Assembly (NCBI RefSeq): GCF_010729485.1
Contig: NZ_AP022609.1
Span: 4,278,001 to 4,342,000, forward strand
DNA from: Mycolicibacter hiberniae
GTDB lineage: Bacteria; Actinomycetota; Actinomycetes; Mycobacteriales; Mycobacteriaceae
Direction of reading: 5' to 3'
Length of the DNA: 64,000 nt
The notes under the pieces are model-generated. The model worked only from the letters and a program-made list of their open reading frames with translations. It was not told the DNA's origin and did no database searches. This document shows positions 36,256 to 45,607 of the stretch, piece after piece. The position numbers were made by a program, and so were the translations under genes. The first letter of the stretch is position 1, and each line of letters opens with the position of its first letter.

Positions 36256-37245
36256 TCAGGTTGATGCCGGTTCGTTAGGAACGTCCGGGTTCGGGTTGCG
36301 GCCGAAGCGCTCGCGGAACGCCTCCACGGTGTAACCGACCAGGGTCGCTTCCCGGGGTGCCCGGACCGCAGCCGAGCGCGGAATCCGCACCAGGGGCCCG
36401 AGCGGACCGGTGAAGTGGCCGGACTTGCCGATCTTGAGCGGGCCGCCGCCGGGGTCGCCAGGATGCGGGGCGATCTCCACCTCCCCGTCGGTGACCACGT
36501 AGATCAGGTCCTCGACGGTGCCCTGTTCCAGCAGAACCGAGCCGGGCCCAAGCCGGACCGGGGCCTGCGGGGACGGCTCGGGCATACCGGACGGGGACAG
36601 CTCGACGACGATGTCGGCCAGGGGCACGATCCGGGTGTCGTGGGTGGCCACCACCACGACGCGGTCACCGGCGGCCAGCAGCCGCAGCAGTTGCACCACC
36701 TCGCCGGCCCGGGCGTAATCCAATTGCGCGGTGGGCTCGTCGGCCAGGATCAAGGGCGGATCCAGGGCCAGCGCGCGGGCCACCGCCACCCGCTGCTGCT
36801 GGCCGCCGCTGAGCTGCCCGGGCCGGTGATGCGTCCGGTCGGCCAGGCCGACCCGGGTCAGCAGGTCGCGGCCGCGCTCCTGAGCCGACCATTGTGTCCA
36901 GCCGGCCGCCCACATCGGGACCATCACGTTCTCCAGCGCCGTCAGGCTCGGCACCAGATTGAACGCCTGGAAGACGATTCCGACGGTGCGCCGGCGGTAA
37001 GCAGTGAGGTCGCGCCTGCGCAGTGCGGTGACGTCGGTGGCGCCGAAGCGGATCTGGCCGGCGGTGGGGCTCAAGATGCCGCCCAGGCAGGACAGCAGGG
37101 TGGTCTTGCCGCAGCCGCTGGGGCCCAGCACCACCACCAGCGAACCGGCCGGGACATCCAGGCTCAAGCCGTGAATCGGACGGACCGGGTCCCCGCCGCG
37201 GGTGGCGTACTCGATCACCAGATCGCGGATCCGCAAGTCCCCCAT
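36256..37245 (-). CDS. ABC transporter ATPase with C-terminal cyclic-nucleotide-binding-like domain (Rv0073-like)
   Basis: A 329-residue protein. The first 220 residues are a LolD/MacB-type ATPase: Walker [10 protein letters not shown], signature LSGGQQQR, Walker B LILADE, H-loop THD. The last 100 residues resemble a CRP-type cNMP-binding fold ([24 protein letters not shown], then RSAAVRA). The phosphate-binding GE of the cassette is replaced (FTGPLGPL), so nucleotide binding is uncertain. The permease gene is 3 bases upstream on the same strand. The pair corresponds to Rv0072/Rv0073. Confidence 0.9.
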   Translation of the reverse strand: MGDLRIRDLVIEYATRGGDPVRPIHGLSLDVPAGSLVVVLGPSGCGKTTLLSCLGGILSPTAGQIRFGATDVTALRRRDLTAYRRRTVGIVFQAFNLVPSLTALENVMVPMWAAGWTQWSAQERGRDLLTRVGLADRTHHRPGQLSGGQQQRVAVARALALDPPLILADEPTAQLDYARAGEVVQLLRLLAAGDRVVVVATHDTRIVPLADIVVELSPSGMPEPSPQAPVRLGPGSVLLEQGTVEDLIYVVTDGEVEIAPHPGDPGGGPLKIGKSGHFTGPLGPLVRIPRSAAVRAPREATLVGYTVEAFRERFGRNPNPDVPNEPAST

Positions 37246-37248
37246 GGG

Positions 37249-38298
37249 CTAGGGCCCCCCGAACGCCAGCACCGGGTCCACCGCCACCGCATGCCGCAAG
37301 CCGGCCAGGCTGGCGAGCAGACCGATGCCCACCGCGGTCACCATCAGCAGGGCGAACGACGACGGCGTCACCGCGACCAGCATCGGGAACAGCGGGCCGA
37401 CGGACACCGCGAGCACGCCGCCGAGGACGGCCGCGCTCACCGCGACCACCACCGCCTGCAGCGCCAGGCCCGCCAGCACCATCCAGGTGGTGACGCCCAG
37501 CGCCTTGAACACCGCGAAGTCGCGGGTGCGCTCCAGGGCCGACAGGTAGACCAGCGAGCCGACGATCAGTGCGGCCACGGCCCACAACAAGATCGACATG
37601 TAGGACAGGGCCATCTGCGCACCCGCCAGCGGGCGGACCATGTCGTCGACGGCGGCGGTCCGGTCCACGACGCGGTAGCCCGTCGGCACGTGCGCCGGGT
37701 TTCCCCGCACGCCGATCGCGGAGGCCACCGGTTGACCCGAATACATCAGCCGCTGGGCGCCGGCCACGGTCAGGAAGCCGTTGGGCTGGCCGGCCAGCGT
37801 CGTCGACTTCTCCACCAGCCCGACGATCCGTAGCTTCTCCGCGCCGAGCTCGATCTCATCGCCGAGGGAGCGCCGCAACGTTGTCGACATCGCGATCTCG
37901 TCGGGTGCGGCCGGAACCCGCCCGGCGCTCAGTGGCGGCATCGCGTCGCGGGGCACGCCGTAGATGTTCACGTTCAGCGGCGACCGGCCGTCCTGCACGA
38001 TGGTGTTGCCGTAGACCACGGGCAACGCCGCCTGCACGCCGGAGATCCGGGCGACGTTCCCGGGCTCGTTCTGGGGGAACCGGGACGAGCCCATGAACGG
38101 TCCCACCGCGGCCGTCTGGATCAGGTAGGCGTCGATTCCCAGTGAATCGACCACATGTTCGGCCTCGACCCGGAAACCGTGGGTCAAACCGGCCAGCACC
38201 AGGGTCAGGGCGAAGACCAGCGCGGTGCCCACGACGGCCACGATGAACCTGCGTAATCGCCATTGCAGATCGCGAAGAGCGGTGATTAACAGCCGCAC
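37249..38298 (-). CDS. ABC transporter permease, FtsX type (Rv0072-like)
   Basis: A 349-residue MacB-like permease. One helix near residues 18-40, an extracytoplasmic domain of about 190 residues, and three C-terminal helices (SYMSILLWAVAALIVGSLVY, LALQAVVVAVSAAVLGGVL, SFALLMVTAVGIGLLASL) give the four-helix FtsX layout. It begins with a GTG at 38298 and is followed at once by its ATPase. Export or envelope function is expected; the substrate is unknown. Confidence 0.88.
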   Translation of the reverse strand: MRLLITALRDLQWRLRRFIVAVVGTALVFALTLVLAGLTHGFRVEAEHVVDSLGIDAYLIQTAAVGPFMGSSRFPQNEPGNVARISGVQAALPVVYGNTIVQDGRSPLNVNIYGVPRDAMPPLSAGRVPAAPDEIAMSTTLRRSLGDEIELGAEKLRIVGLVEKSTTLAGQPNGFLTVAGAQRLMYSGQPVASAIGVRGNPAHVPTGYRVVDRTAAVDDMVRPLAGAQMALSYMSILLWAVAALIVGSLVYLSALERTRDFAVFKALGVTTWMVLAGLALQAVVVAVSAAVLGGVLAVSVGPLFPMLVAVTPSSFALLMVTAVGIGLLASLAGLRHAVAVDPVLAFGGP

Positions 38299-38459
38299 GC
38301 GCGCATGTTATCGCAGCGTGCGGCGCCTATCGTGGACGGCGGCCCGCCCGAGGGGTTGCGGCAAATCCGGAATGGTGGGTTAACCGCCGGGTTTTGGGCT
38401 ACAAATACACTCACGCCAGCTTCATGGGCCCGGCGTACGCCGCACGGAGGGGGTCGGTG

Positions 38460-39824
38460 ATGGACTACGCTGCGCTGCCACCGGAGATCAACTCACTGCG
38501 TATCTATACCGGGCCGGGATCTGCGCCGATGCGCGCGGCCGCCGCCGCCTGGGGTGCGGTGTCGGCCGAGCTGCACGCGGCCGCCGCATCCTATGAATCG
38601 GTGATCGCCGAGCTGACCGCCCAGGCCTGGCGGGGGCCGTCCGCGACGGCACTGGCACGGGCCGCCGACCTCTACGTCGCCTGGCTGGCCGCAACCGCGG
38701 CGCAGATCGACCAGACGACGGCGCAGGCGAACGCGGCGGCGGCGGCCTACGAGGCGGCGCACAGCGCCACGGTCCCGCCCTCGGTGGTGGCGGCCAACCG
38801 GGCCCAGTTGCTGCTGCTGATCGCCACCAACGTGCTGGGCACCAATACCGCGGCGATCGCTGCCAACGAGGCCGAGTACGGCGAGATGTGGGCCCAGGAC
38901 GCAGCCGCGATGTACGCCTACGCCGCGGCGTCCGCGGCCGCCACCGGGCTCGCGCCGTTCGAGGAGCCGCCGCGGACCAGCAATCCCGCCGGGCCCGCCG
39001 GCCAGGACGCCGCCGCGGCGAGTGCCGAAGCCACGTCGTCGTCGCTGGATGTGCAGTCGCTGCTGGGGCAGCTGGCCTCGGGGATCTTCGGGTCGCCGCA
39101 GAGTGCCGCCGCGCAGGTCGGGACGGCGGCCGTGGTCGGGCCCGCCCAGGGGATCGAGGACATCTTCACGCTGCCCAGCCTCTCCGACATCTTCGGTCTC
39201 AACGCGCTGTCGGCGGTTGCCCTGGCGCTGTCCGCCGGTGCCTGGTCCTCGGCCAGCGCCAGCACCCGCGAAATCCTCGCCGAGCAGGATCAGCTGGAGC
39301 TGGTGGAGTACGAGATCCTCAACGCGATCGACCTGTTCTCGCCGTTGACCCCGTCGCGGCCGGCGGTTCCCGGTGTCGGGCTGTCGGCGGCGATGGGAGA
39401 GGCGTTCAGTGCCGGGAATCTTTCGGTGCCGGTCAATTGGGCGGCCAACGCCCCGGAGATCCGCACGCTGTCCTACACCAAGCCGCTGGTCGGGCCCGGC
39501 GTCGGCGCTGCGCCGGCGGCATCGCTGGCCGGCGCCGGCACGGCGTTCAGCCAGATGGCGCTGGCGGGCATGGGCGGCAGCGCCCTGGCCGGTTCGGTCA
39601 GTCGGGGCCGCGGCGGCACCGACGCGCCGGCGCGGGTCCAGACGCCGCAGCGGGCCGCCGCAGATGCCGGGGCCGGCGCCGCAACCGGAGATGGCGACGG
39701 CGTCCCGGCGCCGACGAAGATGGGTATCGCCGCCGAGATCCGCGAATTCGCCGAATTGCGCGACCGCGGCCTGATCAGCAACGACGAGTACAACGAACAG
39801 AAGATGCGCCTGCTGGGCCAGTGA
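38460..39824 (+). CDS. PPE family protein, SVP subclass, with C-terminal SHOCT-like motif
   Basis: A 454-residue PPE protein. The PPE domain occupies about 1-180: MDYAALPPEINS at the start and the WxG-type AWRGPSA. The SVP signature is NLSVPVNWA near residue 325. The last 30 residues (AEIREFAELRDRGLISNDEY) match a SHOCT motif, which is unusual on a PPE protein. PPE proteins are secreted by ESX systems with a PE partner; no PE gene is adjacent. I chose the ATG at 38460, one codon after an alternative GTG; a longer frame from 38394 lacks the PPE start. Confidence 0.9.
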   Translation: MDYAALPPEINSLRIYTGPGSAPMRAAAAAWGAVSAELHAAAASYESVIAELTAQAWRGPSATALARAADLYVAWLAATAAQIDQTTAQANAAAAAYEAAHSATVPPSVVAANRAQLLLLIATNVLGTNTAAIAANEAEYGEMWAQDAAAMYAYAAASAAATGLAPFEEPPRTSNPAGPAGQDAAAASAEATSSSLDVQSLLGQLASGIFGSPQSAAAQVGTAAVVGPAQGIEDIFTLPSLSDIFGLNALSAVALALSAGAWSSASASTREILAEQDQLELVEYEILNAIDLFSPLTPSRPAVPGVGLSAAMGEAFSAGNLSVPVNWAANAPEIRTLSYTKPLVGPGVGAAPAASLAGAGTAFSQMALAGMGGSALAGSVSRGRGGTDAPARVQTPQRAAADAGAGAATGDGDGVPAPTKMGIAAEIREFAELRDRGLISNDEYNEQKMRLLGQ

Positions 39825-39836
39825 CCCGGCGCGGTG

Positions 39837-40220
39837 TCAGGCGCGGGTCAGCAACAACGTGTACGGGACCCCGGCGCGCCCGAGCAACTGACGCCACGGG
39901 GGCTTCAGCCGCCCGACCGCCTCCTCGGTCGACACCACCCGGGGATTGGTCACCGCGAACGTCTTTCCGCCGACCTTGACCCGCCCGCCGCCGGCGGCTT
40001 CCAGGTTCTTCACCCAGTCGCGGCGGGTGCCGTACGGCAGCAACACCGCGACGCCGTCGTCGGTGTGAAACATCGAGACCGGGGTGCGGTAGGCGGTGCC
40101 GGAACGCCGGCCGGTGTGCTCGACGAGCGACCACATCGGCACCCACCCGCAAAACGGCCGGAACAGCGGGTTCGTCACCACCCTGTTGAAGCGGGCGCGC
40201 CGGTCGGAGAAGCGCACCAT
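39837..40220 (-). CDS. F420-dependent nitroreductase-like (Ddn/deazaflavin) family protein
   Basis: A 127-residue split-barrel protein of the Ddn family. The motif EHTGRRSGTAYRTPV marks the deazaflavin F420 binding region; later motifs are RDWVKNLEAAGGG and TNPRVVS. Such enzymes reduce quinones, nitro compounds or other lipids with F420H2. It is 13 bases from the convergent PPE gene and begins directly after the stop of a paralogue. The homologues are diverse, so no substrate is assigned. Confidence 0.87.
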   Translation of the reverse strand: MVRFSDRRARFNRVVTNPLFRPFCGWVPMWSLVEHTGRRSGTAYRTPVSMFHTDDGVAVLLPYGTRRDWVKNLEAAGGGRVKVGGKTFAVTNPRVVSTEEAVGRLKPPWRQLLGRAGVPYTLLLTRA

Positions 40221-40613
40221 CTAGCCCTGCCTGGTGAGCAGCACCGCCTGCTCGAACGGCAACCGGGCGAAGACGTTGCGGGTGCGGGGGCTGACATGCT
40301 CGGCCGCCTCGGCCCTGCTCACCACCCGGGGATTGGTCACCTCGAACGTCTTACCGCGGCGGCGCATCCGGCCGCCGCCGGCGGCCATGATGTTCTTCAG
40401 CCAGTCGCGGTCCGGGCCGTAGGTCAGCAGAACGGCCACGCCGTCATCGGTGCTGAACACGCTCAGCGGGGTCCGGTAGGGCTTGCCGGAGCGCCGGCCG
40501 ACGTGCTCGAGGATGCCGAACGTAGGAGCCCAGCCGGCCCACATTCGCTGGATGGGGTTGGTGACGTACCGGTTGAACCGGGCCAGCCGCTGCGGTAGTT
40601 GCATGAGAGTCAT
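40221..40613 (-). CDS. F420-dependent nitroreductase-like (Ddn) family protein, paralogue
   Basis: A 130-residue paralogue of the next gene downstream, with EHVGRRSGKPYRTPL, DRDWLKNIMAAGGG and TNPRVVS in the same order. The shared motifs and adjacency point to a tandem duplication. I use the ATG at 40611-40613; a longer frame to 40637 and a shorter ATG at 40604 are possible. It is divergent from hemL with 99 bases between. Confidence 0.85.
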   Translation of the reverse strand: MTLMQLPQRLARFNRYVTNPIQRMWAGWAPTFGILEHVGRRSGKPYRTPLSVFSTDDGVAVLLTYGPDRDWLKNIMAAGGGRMRRRGKTFEVTNPRVVSRAEAAEHVSPRTRNVFARLPFEQAVLLTRQG

Positions 40614-40712
40614 CAAACCCCGTGGTCGTGGCCCCACTCAAGACCCAGTCGCAGTGACTGACTCCTACACCCCGTAGTCGACCGGGCCGGATCGGCTGGG
40701 ACACTGGGCGTC

Positions 40713-42032
40713 GTGGGTAATGCGGAAGGTGCCACGGCAGTATCGGAACGGTTGTTCGCCGAGGCCTGCGCGGTGATCCCCGGCGGGGTGAACTCGCCCG
40801 CTCGGGCGTTCGCCGCGGTGGGGGGCACGCCGCGCTTCATCACCGAGGCGCACGGCTGCTGGCTGACCGACGCCGACGGCCACCGCTATGTCGACCTGGT
40901 CTGTTCGTGGGGACCGATGATCCTGGGCCACGCCCACCCCGCGGTGGTCGAGGCGGTCCGCGCCGCGGCCGGCGCCGGCCTGTCCTTCGGGGCGCCGACC
41001 CGAACCGAAACCGAGCTGGCGGCCGAGATCATCGCCCGGGTGCCCGCGGTGCACAAGGTCCGGCTGGTCAACTCCGGCACCGAAGCCACCATGAGCGCCC
41101 TGCGGCTGGCCCGCGGCTTCACCGGCCGGGCCAAGGTCATCAAGTTCTCCGGCTGCTACCACGGCCACGTCGATGCCCTGCTCGCCGACGCCGGATCGGG
41201 GGTGGCCACCCTGGCCCTGCCGTCGTCGCCGGGGGTCACCGGCGCCACCGCCGCCGACACCATCGTGCTGCCCTACAACGATGTCGACGCCGTCCGCGGG
41301 GCCTTCGCCGAGTTCGGCGACCAGATCGCCGCCGTCATCACCGAAGCCAGCCCCGGCAACATGGGCGTCGTGCCGCCGGCGCCCGGCTTCAACGCCGAAC
41401 TGCGCGCGATCACCGCCGAACACGGCGCCCTGCTGATCATCGACGAGGTGATGACGGGTTTCCGGGTGAGCGCCGGTGGCTGGTACGGCCTGGACCCCGT
41501 GGACGCCGACCTGTTCACCTTCGGCAAGGTGATCAGCGGCGGCCTGCCGGCTGCGGCCTTCGGCGGCCGGGCCGACGTGATGGACCGGCTGGCGCCGCTG
41601 GGGCCGGTCTATCAGGCCGGGACCCTGTCGGGTAACCCGGTGGCCACCGCCGCGGGCCTGGCCACCCTGCGCGCCGCCGACGACGATGTCTACGCCGCGC
41701 TGGACAAGAACGCCGACCGGCTGACGGTGCTGCTGGCCGACGCGCTGACAGCCGCCGGGGTGCCGCACCAGATTCCGCGCGCGGGAAACATGTTCAGCGT
41801 GTTCTTCGCCGACGAACCGGTCACCGACTTCGCCGCCGCCCGGGCCAGCCAGACCTGGCGCTTCCCGGCGTTCTTCCACTCGCTGCTGGACGCCGGCGTC
41901 TACCCGCCGTGCAGTGCCTTCGAGGCATGGTTCGTCTCGGCGGCCCTCACCGAGGAGGCGTTCGACCGGATCGCCACCGCATTGCCCGCCGCGGCCCGTG
42001 CCGCGGCCACCACCACGGAGCCCAACCACTGA
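40713..42032 (+). CDS. hemL: Glutamate-1-semialdehyde 2,1-aminomutase
   Basis: A 439-residue PLP enzyme converting glutamate-1-semialdehyde, the HemA product, to 5-aminolevulinate. Motifs are [11 protein letters not shown] at the N terminus, [19 protein letters not shown], and the PLP lysine in [10 protein letters not shown]. Start GTG at 40713. It overlaps the next gene by one base (TGATG) and heads the cytochrome c maturation cluster, so heme supply and cytochrome assembly share a transcript. It is separated from hemACDB by about 11 kb. Confidence 0.96.
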   Translation: MGNAEGATAVSERLFAEACAVIPGGVNSPARAFAAVGGTPRFITEAHGCWLTDADGHRYVDLVCSWGPMILGHAHPAVVEAVRAAAGAGLSFGAPTRTETELAAEIIARVPAVHKVRLVNSGTEATMSALRLARGFTGRAKVIKFSGCYHGHVDALLADAGSGVATLALPSSPGVTGATAADTIVLPYNDVDAVRGAFAEFGDQIAAVITEASPGNMGVVPPAPGFNAELRAITAEHGALLIIDEVMTGFRVSAGGWYGLDPVDADLFTFGKVISGGLPAAAFGGRADVMDRLAPLGPVYQAGTLSGNPVATAAGLATLRAADDDVYAALDKNADRLTVLLADALTAAGVPHQIPRAGNMFSVFFADEPVTDFAAARASQTWRFPAFFHSLLDAGVYPPCSAFEAWFVSAALTEEAFDRIATALPAAARAAATTTEPNH

Positions 42033-42640
42033 TGGCCGAAGAAACCCGCGTCCACCTGATCCGCCACGGCGAGGTGCACAATCCCGACGGCATTCTCTAC
42101 GGCCGGCTGCCCGGTTTCCGGCTGTCCGACACCGGCCGCGCCCAGGCCGTGGCCGCCGCCGAACTGCTGGCCGGCCGCGACATCGTCGCCGTGATCGCCT
42201 CGCCGCTGCAGCGCGCCCAGGAGACGGCCGCCCCGATCGCCGCCCGGCACAACCTGACGATCGACACCGACCATGACCTGATCGAGTCGGCCAACATCTT
42301 CGAGGGCAAGCGGGTTTCGCCCGGCGACGGCGCCTGGCGCAACCCCCGGTTCTGGTGGCACCTGCGCGACCCGTTCACCCCGTCGTGGGGCGAGCCCTAC
42401 GGCCAGATCGCCGCCCGCATGGCCGCCGCGGTGGACAAGGCGCGGGCCCGCGCCGCCGGCCACGAGGCGGTGTGCGTCAGCCATCAGCTGCCGGTCTGGA
42501 CCGCCCGTCAACACCTCACCGGCAACCGGCTCTGGCACGACCCGCGCCGCCGGCAGTGCGACGTGGGGTCGGTGACCACGCTGATCTACGCCGGTGATCG
42601 TCTCGTCGACGTCGATTACCAGGTCCCGGCCGGCGGCTGA
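42032..42640 (+). CDS. Histidine phosphatase / phosphoglycerate-mutase-like protein (Rv0525-like)
   Basis: A 202-residue histidine phosphatase with the catalytic LIRHGEV near the N terminus, SPLQRAQETA, and the second His in VSHQLPVW. The ATG overlaps the hemL stop (TGATG). Members are phosphatases of small metabolites or mutases; the substrate is unknown. The conserved position between hemL and the TlpA-like gene suggests a linked role, but that is only context. Confidence 0.88.
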   Translation: MAEETRVHLIRHGEVHNPDGILYGRLPGFRLSDTGRAQAVAAAELLAGRDIVAVIASPLQRAQETAAPIAARHNLTIDTDHDLIESANIFEGKRVSPGDGAWRNPRFWWHLRDPFTPSWGEPYGQIAARMAAAVDKARARAAGHEAVCVSHQLPVWTARQHLTGNRLWHDPRRRQCDVGSVTTLIYAGDRLVDVDYQVPAGG

Positions 42641-42642
42641 CG

Positions 42643-43233
42643 ATGCGGGCGGTGCTGATCGTCGGGACGGTGCTGGCCGCCCTGATCTCGGGGTGTTCAG
42701 TCGGCGACGACGCCGTCACACACGGCGGCACCTTCGAATTCGTCTCCCCCGGGGGCAAGACCGACATCGTCTACGACCCGCCGGAAACCCGCGGCCGGCC
42801 CGGTCCGATCTCCGGGCCCGACCTGATGGACACCGGCCGCACCCTCAGCGTGGCCGACTTTCCCGGGCAGGTCGTCGTCGTCAACGTCTGGGGCCAGTGG
42901 TGCGGGCCCTGCCGTTCCGAGGTCAGCCAGCTGCAACAGGTTTACGACGCCACCCGCGCCCAGGGCGTTGCGTTCCTGGGCATCGACGTCCGCGACCCCG
43001 ACCCGCAGGCGCCCCGCGACTTCATCGCCGATCGCCGGGTGACGTACCCGTCGATCTACGACCCGGCCATGCGCACCATGATCGCGTTCGGCGGACGCTA
43101 TCCCTCCTCGGTGATCCCGGCGACCATGGTGCTCGACCGGGCGCACCGGGTGGCGGCGGTGTTCCTGCGCGAAGTCCTTGCCGAAGACCTGCAGCCCGTC
43201 GTGCAGCGGTTGGCCGCCGAGGCGGCGCCGTGA
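42643..43233 (+). CDS. TlpA/ResA-like thiol-disulfide lipoprotein (Rv0526-like)
   Basis: A 196-residue exported thioredoxin. A lipoprotein signal ends at LISGC (Cys 18). The redox site is WCGPC and the cis-Pro is in SVIPAT. It should sit on the outer face of the membrane and reduce apocytochrome c or heme-handling cysteines, with electrons from the CcdA encoded next. The downstream gene overlaps by 4 bases (GTGA). Confidence 0.92.
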   Translation: MRAVLIVGTVLAALISGCSVGDDAVTHGGTFEFVSPGGKTDIVYDPPETRGRPGPISGPDLMDTGRTLSVADFPGQVVVVNVWGQWCGPCRSEVSQLQQVYDATRAQGVAFLGIDVRDPDPQAPRDFIADRRVTYPSIYDPAMRTMIAFGGRYPSSVIPATMVLDRAHRVAAVFLREVLAEDLQPVVQRLAAEAAP

Positions 43234-44012
43234 GCGGCTTCACCGCCACCGTCACCTCCGGTCCGTTGCTGCTGGCCGTCGCGGTGTCGACCCTGGCCGG
43301 GCTGGTGTCGTTCGCCTCGCCGTGCGTGGTGCCGCTGGTGCCCGGCTACCTGTCCTACCTGGCGGCGGTGGTCGGCGTCGAAGAAAGGCCCGACCTGCCC
43401 GATACCGGTGCAGCCCCTCCCGGCGCCCGGTGGCGCGTCGCGGGTTCGGCGGCGCTGTTCGTCGCCGGATTCACCGCGGTCTTTCTGCTCGGCTCGGTGG
43501 CCGTGCTGGGCATGACCAGCACGCTGATCACCAACCAGGTGCTGCTGCAGCGGGTCGGCGGCGTGGTGACGATTCTGATGGGGTTGGTGTTCGTCGGGTT
43601 CGTGCCGGCGCTGCAACGCCCCCTTCGCTTCACCCCTGCGCAGCTGTCGACCGTGGTCGGGGCACCGCTTCTGGGTGCGGTGTTCGCGCTCGGCTGGACA
43701 CCCTGCCTGGGGCCGACCCTGACCGGCGTGATCGCAGTGGCCTCCACCACCGACGGCGCCGGGGTGGCCCGGGGAGTGCTGCTGGTGATCGCCTACTGCC
43801 TGGGGCTGGGGGTGCCGTTCGTGGCGCTGGCCTTCGGGTCGGCCAGCGCAGTGGCCGGGCTGGGCTGGCTGCGCCGGCACACCCGGTCCATTCAGGTGCT
43901 CGGCGGCGTGCTGCTGATCGCGGTGGGCCTGGCTCTGCTCACCGGCGTGTGGGATCACTTCGTCGCCGTGATCCGAGACGGCTTGGTCTCCGACGTCAGG
44001 CTTCCCATCTGA
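43230..44012 (+). CDS. ccdA: Cytochrome c biogenesis protein CcdA
   Basis: A 260-residue membrane protein with six hydrophobic segments and the two conserved cysteines in FASPCVVPLVPGYLS and GWTPCLGPTL. It carries reducing equivalents across the membrane to the TlpA-like lipoprotein. GTG at 43230 overlaps the upstream stop; resB follows with a one-base overlap (TGATG). Confidence 0.94.
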   Translation: MSGFTATVTSGPLLLAVAVSTLAGLVSFASPCVVPLVPGYLSYLAAVVGVEERPDLPDTGAAPPGARWRVAGSAALFVAGFTAVFLLGSVAVLGMTSTLITNQVLLQRVGGVVTILMGLVFVGFVPALQRPLRFTPAQLSTVVGAPLLGAVFALGWTPCLGPTLTGVIAVASTTDGAGVARGVLLVIAYCLGLGVPFVALAFGSASAVAGLGWLRRHTRSIQVLGGVLLIAVGLALLTGVWDHFVAVIRDGLVSDVRLPI

Positions 44013-45607
44013 TGGCCGCACCCACCACCGCCCCGGCCCGTCGGGGACCGATCGCGCGGCTGGCCGCCCGGGTCCGCAACACCTGGCGGGCGCTGACCTC
44101 GATGGGCACCGCGCTGGTGCTGCTGGTGCTGCTGGCGCTGGCCGCGATCCCGGGGGCACTGCTGCCACAACGCAGCCTCAACGCCGCCAAGGTCGACGAG
44201 TACTTGGCGCTGCACCCGGTACTGGGGCCCTGGCTCGACCGGCTGGAGGCGTTCGACGTCTTCTCCAGCTTCTGGTTCACCGCCATCTACGTCCTGCTGT
44301 GCGTGTCGCTGATCGGCTGTCTGACGCCCCGGACCCTCGAGCACCTGCGCAGCCTGCGCGCCGTACCGGTCGCCGCGCCGCGCAACCTGGCCCGGCTGCC
44401 CAAGCACGCCCAGACGCACCTGGCCGGCGACCCCGAACAGCTCGGCGCCCAGATGGCGGACGCGCTGCGCGGCTGGCGCCGGGTGATCCGTTCGGAGCAG
44501 GGCACCGTCGAAGTGTCGGCGGAAAAGGGCTACCTGCGCGAGTTCGGCAACCTGGTCTTCCATTTCGCGTTGCTGGGGCTGCTGGGCGCCGTTGCGGTGG
44601 GCCGGCTGTTCGGCTACGAGGGCAACGTGATGGTGATCGCCGACGGCGGGCCGGGTTTCTGCTCGGCCTCGCCCGCCGCGTTCGACTCGTTCCGCGCCGG
44701 GGCCACCGTGGACGGCACCAAACTGCATCCGTTGTGTGTGCGGGTCAACGACTTCACCGCCGACTACCTGCCCACCGGGCTGGCCACGTCCTTCACCGCG
44801 CACATCGACTACCAGGCCGGCGAGGACTTGACCACCGGGCAGTGGCGGCCCTACCGGCTGGAGGTCAACCACCCGCTGCGGGTCGGCGGTGTGCGCGCCT
44901 ACCTGCAGGGGCACGGTTACGCACCCACCTTCACGGTGGTCTTCCCGGACGGGCAGACCCGGACCCAGACGGTGCAGTTCCGCCCGGACAACCCGCTGAC
45001 CCTGTTGTCGTCGGGCGCGGTCCGGATCGACCCGCCGGCCGGGACCTATCCCGACGCCGCCGAGCGGCGGAAACACCAGATCGGCATCCAGGGGCTGTTC
45101 GCGCCGACCGAACAACTCGACAACCGGCTGCTGTCATCGGCATTCCCCGCGATGAACGACCCCGCGGTCGCGATCGACGTCTACCGCGGGGACACCGGGC
45201 TCGACACCGGCCGGCCGCAGAGCCTGTTCAGTCTGGATTCCCGGCTGATCGACCAGGGCCGGCTGACCAAGGTGGCCCGGTCCAATCTCAAGGCCGGTGA
45301 AGAGATCCGTCTCGACGACGGCACCCGGGTGCGTTTCGACGGCGCGCTGCCGTTCGTCAACATCCAGATCTCGCATGACCCGGCGGAGATCTGGGTGCTG
45401 GTGTTCGCCATGACGATGATGGCCGGCCTGGTGATCTCCCTGGTGGTGCGCCGCCGGCGGATCTGGATCCGGATCACGCCGGTGGGACCGAGTGGGCAGC
45501 CCGGTACGGTGAACGTCGAGGTGGGCGGGCTCGCTCGCACCGACAACTCCGGCTGGGGTGACGAGTTCGAGCGGTTGAGCACCCGGCTGTTCGGCAAGGA
45601 GACGTAG
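44012..45607 (+). CDS. resB: Cytochrome c biogenesis protein ResB
   Basis: A 531-residue membrane protein of system II cytochrome c maturation. Helices lie near residues 32-52, 85-105 and 180-200, then a large extracytoplasmic domain, and a last helix near 465-490 (VLVFAMTMMAGLVISLVV). The family motif TSMGTALVLLVLLALAAIPGALLPQ is clear. It works with the CcsA encoded directly after it to deliver and attach heme. Position equals Rv0528. Confidence 0.93.
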   Translation: MAAPTTAPARRGPIARLAARVRNTWRALTSMGTALVLLVLLALAAIPGALLPQRSLNAAKVDEYLALHPVLGPWLDRLEAFDVFSSFWFTAIYVLLCVSLIGCLTPRTLEHLRSLRAVPVAAPRNLARLPKHAQTHLAGDPEQLGAQMADALRGWRRVIRSEQGTVEVSAEKGYLREFGNLVFHFALLGLLGAVAVGRLFGYEGNVMVIADGGPGFCSASPAAFDSFRAGATVDGTKLHPLCVRVNDFTADYLPTGLATSFTAHIDYQAGEDLTTGQWRPYRLEVNHPLRVGGVRAYLQGHGYAPTFTVVFPDGQTRTQTVQFRPDNPLTLLSSGAVRIDPPAGTYPDAAERRKHQIGIQGLFAPTEQLDNRLLSSAFPAMNDPAVAIDVYRGDTGLDTGRPQSLFSLDSRLIDQGRLTKVARSNLKAGEEIRLDDGTRVRFDGALPFVNIQISHDPAEIWVLVFAMTMMAGLVISLVVRRRRIWIRITPVGPSGQPGTVNVEVGGLARTDNSGWGDEFERLSTRLFGKET

